A DNA stretch of 47,964 bases from Deltaproteobacteria bacterium RIFCSPLOWO2_12_FULL_60_19. Lineage in GTDB: Bacteria; Desulfobacterota; Binatia; UBA9968. A program made the translations under genes and the position numbers. The stretch's first letter is position 1. Each line of letters begins with the position of its first letter. Where the stretch lies: positions 1 to 47,964 of the forward strand of contig MGSS01000118.1 in assembly GCA_001798595.1 (NCBI GenBank). The letters run 5' to 3'. The notes beneath the pieces were generated by a model. The model saw only the letters and a list, made by a program, of their open reading frames with translations. It was not told where the DNA came from and ran no database searches. Positions 40,602 to 47,964 of this stretch are shown piece by piece.

Positions 40602-41468
40602 TTACGTTGATCTCTTGCCCTGGAAATGGAGGGGATCTCTGAGGTTTTGCAATTCCCGGTAGTAGTAAATCTCAGTGGGCCTTTTATCTTTAAATCTCAG
40701 GCGCTTAAGAAATGCAAGCTCCTCCTCGGCGATGTCTCCACTCAAGGCCGTGTCCCGAAGGAACTCTCTAAGCCCCGGTTCTTCCTCCACTGCCGGCCTG
40801 AGATCCTTTTCGACAAACTCAAACTGTTTTATCTGCTCCCGGCCCAATCCTGGGGTCAAAATGACCTTCATGCCAAAGGTCACAAGATCGATGTCCCAGG
40901 ATCGAATGAGCGGCTCCAGGAAATAGACGAAGTTCGGCACCGACAAGTTGAAGATATCGGTATCGAAAAATTCCAAAACGGTGACCCGCATCTCCTCGTA
41001 GCTCTTTTGATTCAGCCGGCCGACCACCCGGAGCCAATCCTCGTTCCTCCATTCTTCCCTGGCTACTCCTTTGGCTACGTCCAAAAGTTTCTGCGTGATA
41101 AGACGCTCTATTTCGCCGAAGGGTTCCCTATGAAAAATATAGCGCAGTTGGTTTGCCTTTTCCGGTTTGCACTTGCGCAGAATCCGTTCCCGGATCTCTT
41201 GAAATAACGGCCTGGCGGGTTCTTCGATCTTTTTCTTGAGGTTCTCTTTGCGCTGCGCGTCGGCCAGCCTTGTCAGCTCCCCGGCAGGAAGCTTTAGGAA
41301 CGCCTCGATCTTTTCATAGATGTCCGACCGATGGGGCGCGGGAAGGGATTTCTTTCCCGTAAGCAGCTGGGAAATATAAGATTCCGTAACCTCAGCCACA
41401 ACAGCCAACTCCCTCTGCTCGTGGCCTGATTCCTCCAACCGTTGCTTGATTAACTCCGGGATGTTCAC
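40602..41468 (-). CDS. XRE-family transcriptional regulator
   Basis: 288 residues from GTG 41468, with AAGGGG 5 nt upstream. Residues 2-60 form a Cro/C1-type helix-turn-helix (IKQRLEESGHEQRELAVVAE, VTESYISQLLTGKKSLPAPH). The following 220 residues are a helical domain that I do not recognise (FHREPFGEIERLITQKLLDV, FEFVEKDLRPAVEEEPGLRE), perhaps an effector-sensing part. Divergent from the sigma factor gene, with back-to-back promoters and repeated TAGTTA words between, so it likely controls that promoter. Confidence 0.8.
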   Translation of the reverse strand: MNIPELIKQRLEESGHEQRELAVVAEVTESYISQLLTGKKSLPAPHRSDIYEKIEAFLKLPAGELTRLADAQRKENLKKKIEEPARPLFQEIRERILRKCKPEKANQLRYIFHREPFGEIERLITQKLLDVAKGVAREEWRNEDWLRVVGRLNQKSYEEMRVTVLEFFDTDIFNLSVPNFVYFLEPLIRSWDIDLVTFGMKVILTPGLGREQIKQFEFVEKDLRPAVEEEPGLREFLRDTALSGDIAEEELAFLKRLRFKDKRPTEIYYYRELQNLRDPLHFQGKRST

Positions 41469-41502
41469 AATGGACCCCTTGCTAGTTAACGAAACTTAGT
41501 TA

Positions 41503-41531
41503 CTTATACTATATTTCTACGGCCAGGTAAA
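41503..41531 (-). promoter_or_regulatory. Promoter of the XRE gene
   Basis: Minus strand TTTACC (41526-41531), 17 bp, TATAAG (41503-41508). Words TAGTTA at 41483-41488 and 41497-41502 lie at and after the start of transcription and may be operator half-sites. Confidence 0.55.
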
Positions 41532-41540
41532 GATTTTTAG

Positions 41541-41569
41541 TTGACAATTCATGGTTAATTCACTAGCAT
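41541..41569 (+). promoter_or_regulatory. Promoter of the sigma factor gene
   Basis: TTGACA (41541-41546), 17 bp, TAGCAT (41564-41569). It lies across the first codons of the longest open frame, so translation must begin downstream. ACTAGC at 41562-41567 overlaps the -10 and is inverted as GCTAGT at 41481-41486. Confidence 0.65.
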
Positions 41570-41649
41570 GGGTTCGGCTCGTCTCTACAAGTCAGTCGCC
41601 TTCTAACTCGCAACTAAAGCCGTTGTCGCGCATAGCTCAGGGATGCCGC

Positions 41650-43188
41650 ATGGAGTCGAAGAATTCGGACCTTTTGCTGGACAAGGAAGCAGACTCGCCG
41701 GACCTCGAGTTACGCGGGCGCTCTCATGACGGCAACTGGGACGCTGAACGACTGCTCATGGCAGAGCGCGAAGTAGAGGAGCCGCCCGCTCAGGAAGAGG
41801 CGGACAGCGATTCCGTAAACACCGCCTTAGGGAACACAGAAAATCCGGTCCTTCTTTATCTACGCGACGTGGGATCCATCCCTCTGCTGAGCCGCGAAGA
41901 AGAGTCAAAGCTGGCCCAAAGAATCCAGGAGGGCGAGGCGCAGATCGCCACACAGGCGTTATCTTCCCTTCTCGCGCTGCGTTGCGCCCTCGATCTCGGA
42001 AAAAAGGTCGCCGTGGGACTGGTAAACGTCCGCGACGTGGTGAGCGATCCGGACGAGACAGCGGAGAATCTCTCGGTAGACGAAAAGACTCTCAAGGGTC
42101 ATTTTCAGACGCAAATGAGAAAACTCCATTACCTGGCCAGCAGTTATGAAAGCACCGCCAGGCAGCTGGACAAGCGACTGAGCGATGGGCGTCGGAAGCG
42201 GCTCGACAACAAACTGGTCCGCCAGAGGCAAAGAATCGCCCCTGGCGTGAAGCGCCTCCAACTTAATCGCGCCCAGATCGAAATTATCATTGAATGCCAT
42301 AAACGGACCTACGAGAGGCTCGAGGAGCTGGAACGGAAAGTCGGAGGAAAAGCAAAAAGGGCCGCGACTGAGACCATCGAGAAAGAGATGGGAATACCCG
42401 CCCGGGAAATTACGCGGAGGGTCAAGAGTATTTTGGACGAAAAGGCGCAGGTCGCCTTGGCGAAGAAGGACTTTGTCGAGGCCAATCTCCGTCTCGTTGT
42501 AGCCATTGCGAAAAAGTATTGCGGCCGGGGCCTCCAGTTGCTCGATCTCATCCAGGAAGGCAACCTTGGCCTGATCAAGGCCGTGGACAGATTCAATTAC
42601 CGGCTTGGCTTTAGGTTTTCAACTTATGCAACCTGGTGGATACGTCAGGCCATCACCCGATCCCTAGCCGATCGTTCTCGTACTATCCGCATCCCGGTCC
42701 ACATGATTGACATGACCAACAAGTTTACCCAAACCGCGCGTTATCTTAGCCGCAAGCTTGACCGGCGGCCCACCCTGGAGGAGATTGCCGCTGAGATGGG
42801 CATACCCGTAGAAAAGGCGCAGGCGATCCCCAACCTGGTAAGAGAACCGATCTCTCTTGAAACGCCCATAAGCGACGGAGGAGAGACCCGGCTGGGCGAC
42901 CTGGTCAAAGATGAACGCTCTACCGACCCGGAAAACGCGGTTAGGGACCTCCATTTCCAGGAAGAGACTCGAAGAATTTTGGCGACTCTTAGCCCGAGGG
43001 AGGAAAAAATAATCCGCATGCGATTCGGTATCAACGAAAAAACCGATTATACGCTGGAAGAGACGGGAAATATTTTCAGCCTCACACGCGAACGAATACG
43101 CCAAATTGAAGCCATGGCCCTTAGAAAGCTGCGCTACGCGCGGAGGACTGCGGCTCTTGGGCAGCCAAAGCCTAAGGCCGGAGGCTAG
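41650..43188 (+). CDS. rpoD: Primary-type sigma-70 factor (RpoD/SigA-like)
   Basis: 512 residues from ATG 41650. Region 1.2 ([20 protein letters not shown]), a non-conserved helical region, region 2 near 278-330 ([50 protein letters not shown]), region 3 ([19 protein letters not shown]) and region 4 ([33 protein letters not shown]). Full set of regions, so group 1 or 2. Acidic region 1.1 is short. The open frame from 41551 passes through the promoter. An orphan regulator gene is divergent; a second RpoD elsewhere is possible, making this an alternative primary-like factor. Confidence 0.93.
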   Translation: MESKNSDLLLDKEADSPDLELRGRSHDGNWDAERLLMAEREVEEPPAQEEADSDSVNTALGNTENPVLLYLRDVGSIPLLSREEESKLAQRIQEGEAQIATQALSSLLALRCALDLGKKVAVGLVNVRDVVSDPDETAENLSVDEKTLKGHFQTQMRKLHYLASSYESTARQLDKRLSDGRRKRLDNKLVRQRQRIAPGVKRLQLNRAQIEIIIECHKRTYERLEELERKVGGKAKRAATETIEKEMGIPAREITRRVKSILDEKAQVALAKKDFVEANLRLVVAIAKKYCGRGLQLLDLIQEGNLGLIKAVDRFNYRLGFRFSTYATWWIRQAITRSLADRSRTIRIPVHMIDMTNKFTQTARYLSRKLDRRPTLEEIAAEMGIPVEKAQAIPNLVREPISLETPISDGGETRLGDLVKDERSTDPENAVRDLHFQEETRRILATLSPREEKIIRMRFGINEKTDYTLEETGNIFSLTRERIRQIEAMALRKLRYARRTAALGQPKPKAGG

Positions 43189-43206
43189 AAGATAATCCCG
43201 GATCTG

Positions 43207-43235
43207 TTGACAGAATGGATAAGCCAACGTAGAGT
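43207..43235 (+). promoter_or_regulatory. Promoter of the RRM gene
   Basis: TTGACA (43207-43212), 17 bp, TAGAGT (43230-43235). It implies a leader of about 200 nt (43242-43441), within which GACCAGAGCGTGGTC and GTGGTCCCGGCCAC can form small hairpins. Confidence 0.6.
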
Positions 43236-43441
43236 GAAGCCGTTCCGACTTCAGTATAAGGCCTTCTGAAAGAGGAAAAGACAGAGGGTAAAGGCCTAGA
43301 GAGTCTGTCCTTGCGAAACGATACCTAGAGGGTAATCCGACCAGAGCGTGGTCCCGGCCACCAAGTTCTCCATGTTCTGCTTCTCCTAGCGGTCAGCTTC
43401 TCAGGGTTAAAGACAATAACATTCTCTTTAAGGAGGAAAAC

Positions 43442-43759
43442 ATGGGTAATAAATTGTATGTCGGCGGTCTGCCGTATTCCGTCACGGAAGGGCGACTGCA
43501 AGAGATTTTCGCGGCGCACGGAACCGTGGAGTCGGCCAAGGTGATCTCGGATAAATTCACCGGCCAGTCACGGGGTTTCGGCTTCGTGGAGATGAGTTCC
43601 GGGGGCGAGGCGCAAAAGGCGATCGAGGCCCTGAACGGCACCCAGCTGGACGGGCGCACCCTGGTCGTCAACGAGGCCAAGCCGATGGCGAGCCGTGATG
43701 GCGGCGGGGGCGGAGGTCGAGGAGACCGAAGCGGCGGCGGCGGGCGTAACCGCTGGTAA
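43442..43759 (+). CDS. RRM-domain RNA-binding protein, Rbp type
   Basis: 105 residues. A single RRM with RNP2 (KLYVGGLPY at 4-12) and RNP1 (SRGFGFVEM near 43-51), then a Gly/Arg-rich tail. This layout matches cyanobacterial Rbp and other bacterial glycine-rich RNA-binding proteins, often cold-induced. AAGGAGG stands 5 nt before ATG 43442. A long leader precedes and a strong terminator follows, so it is its own transcription unit. Confidence 0.93.
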   Translation: MGNKLYVGGLPYSVTEGRLQEIFAAHGTVESAKVISDKFTGQSRGFGFVEMSSGGEAQKAIEALNGTQLDGRTLVVNEAKPMASRDGGGGGGRGDRSGGGGRNRW

Positions 43760-43784
43760 TTCTCTCTACTTTTGATTAACCCTC

Positions 43785-43818
43785 AAGGGGGGCAACAGGT
43801 CGGGTTGCCCCCCTTTTT
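43785..43818 (+). terminator. Terminator after the RRM gene
   Basis: AAGGGGGGCAAC / GTTGCCCCCCTT stem, 12 bp, followed by TTT. Loop AGGTCGG. Confidence 0.9.
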
Positions 43819-44052
43819 ATTTTCTCGCTTTCCAGCGGCGCACTGCTCGAAACAATCCGCATTGCCGGCATCTGTTTTGACCCTCCGTTGATTTGGTGAT
43901 AGGTGTTTCGGATCCAGAACGAAAGATCCGACCTCCAGGTGGCTTTCCCGCCGAATGGAACGGTTGCAAGCGCTTTCAACTTCGCCGCCGCAGCCGTCGT
44001 CGGCTTCCAGGTGCGGGAAACCGTGGGACGGGAAAAGGTTTGAGAATCACGC

Positions 44053-44478
44053 TCAATCGTCGTAGTGTTCCGGCCGCACGCCGGCGCGTGAGGATTTCTT
44101 CTCCGCCTGGTGGCGCTTGTCGGCGAGGAGCTTCTGCCTGGCGCGCCGCGAGCGCCTTCGTTTCTGGCGGCGGATCCGCGCAATCTCCTGCTGTTCCGCG
44201 GACTCCGCCCCGCTGAGCTTCGCCTCGATTTTATCGAGCAGAATTCTCCGCGCCAAGAAACGATTGAGCGCCTGCGAGCGCTCCGTCTGGCACTTCACCC
44301 GAACGCCCGTGGGCCGGTGGTGGAGCACAACGCAAGTGGAAGACTTGTTGACCTTCTGCCCGCCGGCCCCCGAAGAGCGGACAAATTGCTCCTCGATGTC
44401 CTGCTCCCGAACGCCCAAGGCCCGCATGCGCTCCAGCAGCGATTTTTCTTTCCCGGGTGAGACTATGTTGAAAGCCAT
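44053..44478 (-). CDS. Release factor-like protein with GGQ motif
   Basis: 141 residues of the RF-1 catalytic domain alone: FVRSSGAGGQKVNKSSTCVV with GGQ at 39-41, then HHRPTGVRVKCQTERSQALN and a basic tail (RRQKRRRSRRARQK). It has no codon-recognition domain. Such proteins, like ArfB or mitochondrial C12orf65, hydrolyse peptidyl-tRNA on stalled ribosomes; the N-terminal LERMRALGVREQDIEEQFVR is closer to the C12orf65/PrfH-like branch. Complements the tmRNA system in this window. Confidence 0.88.
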   Translation of the reverse strand: MAFNIVSPGKEKSLLERMRALGVREQDIEEQFVRSSGAGGQKVNKSSTCVVLHHRPTGVRVKCQTERSQALNRFLARRILLDKIEAKLSGAESAEQQEIARIRRQKRRRSRRARQKLLADKRHQAEKKSSRAGVRPEHYDD

Positions 44479-44575
44479 GATTCAAGATTTAGCACAAGAA
44501 GAGTCCAGGAACGAGGAATAGCCATGCTTCCATGTTTGCGGAAGTCTGGAAACGCGGGAGTTCGTCCGCCATTCG

Positions 44576-45508
44576 TCAACGATAAAGAGTATCTGTGATC
44601 TTCTCGCCGCGGAGCGCCCTGCGCATTCCGGGGATCTGCATCAGATTGACCGCCGTCGCAAGAGCGAAACCGAACGGCACTTCGTACCAGGCCAGTCCAT
44701 AGCAGCGCCAAAGCCGCAGCAGGCGCCCCCAGCTCCGAGCCAGGCTGACGAAGACGAACACCGGAATCGACGCGCCGCCCAGCGGCAACAACCAGGACAA
44801 ACGCGCGTTTGATTTTCCCCTCCGAATGGCGACCGTCGCCCAACCGGCGTGGCGCGACACCTCGCGCTCGACAGCCCACCCGCCATAGGCATGGACGACG
44901 CGCGCCCGCGGCTCGAACCATAGGCGCCCGCCGGCGCTCATGATGGCGCCGGCCTGAAGCGCCGCGATAAAGGGGCTGACGCCCGAGGGAAAGGGATGAG
45001 ACACGAGAATGGATCTGCGATACGCGGCGTTGTTGTTGGAGATTTGGCGGACCTCTCCCGCGTCGCCGCGGTCCACGTAAGCGCGGGAGAACAATGCCAG
45101 GGTCCGTTTGAGCAAGCTCCCCTCGCCATAGGTCGTGCGCCCGCTCACGGCTGCGATGTTCTTTTTGCGATCGAAGGCGGCGACAAGGCGGGCCAGCCAG
45201 TCGCGCTCCGGGACGCAATCAGCGTCCAGGAAGGCGACGATGTCCCCTGTCGCGTGGCGCACGCCGATGTTCCGCAAGCTGAAAGAGTCCTGTGCGCCCG
45301 AGAACACGGTTCGGAGTGCCGGCAGAACCGCTGTCAGGTCGCCGGGAAGCCGGTCGCGCAAACAGTCGCTCTCGACCAGGATGAACTCCGCCGCGCCGAT
45401 AAACGACTGATTCGCCAGCCCGCGCAGCGCCGCGCGCAGACCGTTGTAGGTCCCCGCGTCGCCGGGAGCGTAGTCGGCGAGGATGACGACACTTACGTCG
45501 GGGTTCAT
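44576..45508 (-). CDS. Glycosyltransferase family 2 protein
   Basis: 310 residues. GT-A fold: SVVILADYAPGDAGTYNGLR, FSLRNIGVRHATGDIVAFLD with the DAD metal motif at 95-97, and VSHPFPSGVSPFIAALQAGA. At least one hydrophobic segment near 230-260 (LLPLGGASIPVFVFVSLARS) suggests membrane association. Acceptor and donor unknown. No polysaccharide genes next to it. Confidence 0.82.
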   Translation of the reverse strand: MNPDVSVVILADYAPGDAGTYNGLRAALRGLANQSFIGAAEFILVESDCLRDRLPGDLTAVLPALRTVFSGAQDSFSLRNIGVRHATGDIVAFLDADCVPERDWLARLVAAFDRKKNIAAVSGRTTYGEGSLLKRTLALFSRAYVDRGDAGEVRQISNNNAAYRRSILVSHPFPSGVSPFIAALQAGAIMSAGGRLWFEPRARVVHAYGGWAVEREVSRHAGWATVAIRRGKSNARLSWLLPLGGASIPVFVFVSLARSWGRLLRLWRCYGLAWYEVPFGFALATAVNLMQIPGMRRALRGEKITDTLYR

Positions 45509-45627
45509 GGATTTTACGCCTTATACTGCGCTGTCCCGGCCATTACAACCACATGACCTTGCCCGCCTATAAGCACATCCCTCTTTCTTCTTTTATGAAG
45601 GAGGACCTCGTTCCGCCGCCGCTCCGA

Positions 45628-45656
45628 TTGACGGTGATCCATTACCGTGGTAATTA
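45628..45656 (+). promoter_or_regulatory. Promoter and palindromic operator of the AbrB/VapC operon
   Basis: TTGACG (45628-45633), 17 bp, TAATTA (45651-45656). ATTACC-GT-GGTAAT (45641-45654) is a palindrome over the spacer and -10. The predicted start of transcription coincides with ATG 45663, so the mRNA would be leaderless. Confidence 0.65.
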
Positions 45657-45662
45657 ACAGCT

Positions 45663-45926
45663 ATGGCGCTAGCGCAATCGAAGGTTACAGCCCAGGGGCA
45701 AATTTCCGTTCCCGCCGAGGTGCGGCGAAAACTCGGCATCGGCCCCGGCTCGGTTTTGGAGTGGGATGAGGAAGGCGATGCGGTCGTCATTCGCAAAGCC
45801 GGCCGGTTCTCCTCGGAGGAGATTCACCGGGCGATTTTTCCGAAACGCTCCCCGAATCGGAAGAAGCTGGAAGACTTTGATAAGGGCGTGCTCAGCCACA
45901 TGAAAGCCAAGCATGCGCGCCGTTGA
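45663..45926 (+). CDS. AbrB/MazE-type antitoxin
   Basis: 87 residues. SpoVT-AbrB DNA-binding domain at 1-48: SKVTAQGQISVPAEVRRKLG, PGSVLEWDEEGDAVVIRKAG. The C-terminal part (FSSEEIHRAIFPKRSP) would bind the toxin. No ribosome site before ATG. Overlaps vapC by 14 nt. Confidence 0.9.
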   Translation: MALAQSKVTAQGQISVPAEVRRKLGIGPGSVLEWDEEGDAVVIRKAGRFSSEEIHRAIFPKRSPNRKKLEDFDKGVLSHMKAKHARR

Positions 45927-46293
45927 CACGAATGTTTTGGTTCGTCTCGTCACGCGCGACGACGGGAAGCAGGTCGCAGCCGCGGAATCTTTCGTTTGCA
46001 AAGGCGCGTGGATATCGACGCTGGTCCTCGTTGAGGCGACCTGGGTGCTTGCGGCCGTATACGAACTCACTCACCCGGAAATAGCGACCGCCGTCGAGAT
46101 GCTCCTGCGTCACAGAGATCTCACAATCCAGGACTCCGGTACGGTCGCCGCCGCGCTGGAGCACTACCGTCGCCGTCCGGCGCTGGGGTTTTCCGATTGT
46201 TTGATCCTCGAAGTGGCCCGGAAAGCCGGCCACCTTCCTTTGGGCACTTTTGACCGGGAGCTTGGCAAGCTCAATGGAGCTGAAAGATTGTAG
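45913..46293 (+). CDS. vapC: PIN-domain toxin (VapC family)
   Basis: 126 residues. RNase with the PIN acidic residues Asp5 (VDTNVLVR), Glu41 (LVEATWVL), Asp95 (GFSDCLIL) and Asp114 (TFDREL). Cleaves RNA when free of antitoxin. Overlaps the antitoxin gene, so translation is coupled. Intact length for the family. Confidence 0.92.
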   Translation: MRAVDTNVLVRLVTRDDGKQVAAAESFVCKGAWISTLVLVEATWVLAAVYELTHPEIATAVEMLLRHRDLTIQDSGTVAAALEHYRRRPALGFSDCLILEVARKAGHLPLGTFDRELGKLNGAERL

Positions 46294-46470
46294 GAAGATC
46301 GCACAGCGCGTTGAAACTCCACAAAGGCGCCGCCAATTCCCCGCGATCCGCGCCCCAAATTCGAAACGGCCACATGCCATGGCAGGCTGTTGGACGTGTC
46401 CGCGCTGGCGCTGGAGCGCGCCAAGTTGAAAAAGTAATAAATTCAATCACGAGGTAAACAAGTTCAATTC

Positions 46471-47964
46471 ATGAGCACTGAACCCAACAAAGTTATCTAT
46501 TCGATGGTCGGCGTCAGTAAATTCTACGACAAGAAGGCCGTCCTTAAGGACATCTATCTGTCCTATTTCTACGGCGCCAAGATCGGCGTGATCGGTCTCA
46601 ACGGCTCGGGCAAATCGTCGCTGCTGCGCATACTGGCGGGCGTGGACAAGGAGTTCAACGGCGAGGCCGTTCTCTCGCCGGGCTATACGGTCGGCTTTCT
46701 GGAGCAGGAGCCGTTGATCGACGATGCGCGAACCGTGCGCGAGATCGTGGAGGAAGCCGTGCAAGAGACCGTCGAACTGCTGAAAGAGTTTGAAGCGATC
46801 AACGCCAAATTCGGCGAACCGATGTCCGACGACGCGATGAACGCGCTGCTCGAACGGCAGGGCCGGGTGCAGGAGAAGCTCGACCATCAGGACGCCTGGG
46901 ATCTCGACGCGCGTTTGGAGATGGCGATGGATGCGCTGCGCTGTCCGCCGCCGGAGACGCCGGTGAAGGTCTTGTCCGGCGGCGAACGGCGCCGGGTCGC
47001 GCTCTGCCGGTTGCTGCTCAAGAAGCCCGACATTCTGCTGCTTGACGAGCCTACGAATCACCTCGATGCCGAGTCGGTCGCGTGGCTCGAACACCACCTC
47101 AAGAGCTATCCGGGAACGATCATCGCGGTGACCCACGATAGATATTTCCTGGACAACGTCGCGGGCTGGATTCTGGAGCTGGATCGGGGCGCGGGCATTC
47201 CCTACAAAGGGAATTATACCTCGTGGCTGGAGCAGAAGCAGGAGCGTCTGCGCCGTGAGGAAAAGTCTCAAAGCGAAAAACAGAAGACGCTCGAGCGCGA
47301 GCTCGAATGGATTCGCATGTCCCCAAAGGCGCGTCACGCGAAGGGCAAAGCGCGCGTCAATTTCTATGAGGCCCTGCTGCAACAGGAATCGGAAGCGCGG
47401 CGGGAGGATCTGGAGATACACATTCCGCCGGGGCCGCGCCTGGGCCACGTCGTGATCGAAGCGGAAGGGGTCGGCAAAGCGTACGGCGATTGCGTGTTGG
47501 TGGAAAACATGACGTTCGCGCTGCCTCCCGGCGGCATCGTCGGCGTGATCGGCCCCAACGGCGCCGGCAAGACAACCTTGTTTCGCATGATCACGGGGCG
47601 GGAAAAACCCGACGGCGGAAGTATGCGAATTGGCGAAACGGTCGCGCTGGGCTACGTCGATCAGAGCCGGACGCTCGACCCGGAGAAGTCGATCTGGGAA
47701 GAAATCACCGGCGGAGCGGATTTGTTGAAGTTGGGCAATCGCGAGGTGAACTCGCGGGCGTACGTGGCGCGGTTCAACTTTGGCGGCACCGATCAACAAA
47801 AGAAAGTCGACCAGTTGTCGGGCGGCGAGCGCAACCGCGTCCACCTGGCGAAGATGTTGAAAGAGGGCGCGAACGTTTTGCTCCTCGACGAGCCGACGAA
47901 CGATTTGGACGTGAACACGCTCCGCGCGCTCGAAGAGGCGTTGGAGAACTTCGCCGGCTGCGCG
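46471..47964 (+). CDS. ettA: Energy-dependent translational throttle protein EttA (3' end missing)
   Basis: ABC-F ATPase that binds the ribosomal E site and gates entry into elongation according to ATP/ADP. 498 codons are present; the frame runs off the window, the family has about 555. First ATPase: GLNGSGKSS at 41-49, LSGGERRR near 168, LLLDEPTNHLD. The arm region between Walker A and signature (LERQGRVQEKLDHQDAWDLD) is EttA-like. Second ATPase: GPNGAGKTT near 361, LSGGERNRVHLAK, LLLDEPTNDLD. ATG 46471 has GAGG 18 nt upstream only. Confidence 0.95.
   Translation, partial: MSTEPNKVIYSMVGVSKFYDKKAVLKDIYLSYFYGAKIGVIGLNGSGKSSLLRILAGVDKEFNGEAVLSPGYTVGFLEQEPLIDDARTVREIVEEAVQETVELLKEFEAINAKFGEPMSDDAMNALLERQGRVQEKLDHQDAWDLDARLEMAMDALRCPPPETPVKVLSGGERRRVALCRLLLKKPDILLLDEPTNHLDAESVAWLEHHLKSYPGTIIAVTHDRYFLDNVAGWILELDRGAGIPYKGNYTSWLEQKQERLRREEKSQSEKQKTLERELEWIRMSPKARHAKGKARVNFYEALLQQESEARREDLEIHIPPGPRLGHVVIEAEGVGKAYGDCVLVENMTFALPPGGIVGVIGPNGAGKTTLFRMITGREKPDGGSMRIGETVALGYVDQSRTLDPEKSIWEEITGGADLLKLGNREVNSRAYVARFNFGGTDQQKKVDQLSGGERNRVHLAKMLKEGANVLLLDEPTNDLDVNTLRALEEALENFAGCA

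Noticed and set aside
43819-44052. Spacer between the RRM terminator and the release-factor-like gene
   Set aside because: Open frames here lack ribosome sites and motifs; nothing else seen.
43776-44183. 135-codon minus frame overlapping the end of the release factor-like gene
   Set aside because: Out of frame with the GGQ gene and crosses the RRM terminator; low-complexity composition.
46294-46470. Possible gene remnant before ettA (frame ending LLDVSALALERAKLKK)
   Set aside because: Too short, no start and no recognisable family; treated as spacer.

Overview
High-GC bacterial chromosome, about 48 kb, of diderm cell-wall type: MurE carries the DNPR motif of meso-diaminopimelate ligases, and there are three predicted lipoprotein or secreted genes and a NagZ. 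The gene set (full dcw cluster headed by mraZ, type A RNase P RNA, standalone NMT1/THI5-like and LivJ-like binding proteins, GlcD-like oxidase, a small MGRETF-type basic protein) suggests an environmental lineage near Desulfobacterota/Binatota, Methylomirabilota or Tectomicrobia. This placement is inference; no rRNA is present. No phage, CRISPR array, tRNA or complete IS was seen.

Layout. 1-571: structured repeats, then the tmRNA gene (minus). 663-9227: mostly minus-strand housekeeping genes: smpB, a DUF502 membrane protein, panD-panC-panB (pantothenate), a deoxynucleoside kinase, gshA, mtnA and acpS, with nagZ and a small membrane protein on plus. 9315-12780: plus-strand lipoprotein hydrolase, LivJ-like binding protein and ddl. 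12781-14137: a degenerate island holding a BrnT/CopG toxin-antitoxin pair and a methyltransferase tail, bounded by copies of the ddl 3' end. 14378-32075: complete dcw cluster on minus, read mraZ - STAS protein - rsmH - ftsL - ftsI - murE - murF - mraY - murD - ftsW - murG - murC - murB - ftsQ - ftsA - ftsZ. Upstream of mraZ lie rnpB, an RNase HI-like gene and a zinc-ribbon coiled-coil gene. 34180-39100: two orphan binding proteins, an M48 metalloprotease lipoprotein and a GlcD-like FAD oxidase. 39386-43759: small unknown genes, an XRE regulator divergent from a primary-type sigma factor, and an RRM RNA-binding protein. 44053-47964: release-factor-like protein, family 2 glycosyltransferase, AbrB/VapC toxin-antitoxin pair and ettA cut by the window end.

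How they work together. The dcw genes make lipid II (MurB-F, MraY, MurG; D-Ala-D-Ala from the distant Ddl) and assemble the divisome (FtsZ, A, Q, L, W, I). A clear promoter with 10-bp-spaced TGGGA boxes precedes mraZ. SmpB, tmRNA, the GGQ protein and EttA act on ribosomes.

Most unusual features. (1) Inverted arrays of about 7-bp degenerate repeats, each with its own unit sequence, fill every murE-to-ftsA gap longer than 50 nt, also occur outside the cluster, and one lies in frame inside murE. (2) Two diverged copies of a roughly 140-bp hairpin element sit in convergent intergenic gaps with a compensatory base change. (3) The ddl 3' end is repeated around the toxin-antitoxin island, like the scar of an element that integrates in ddl.
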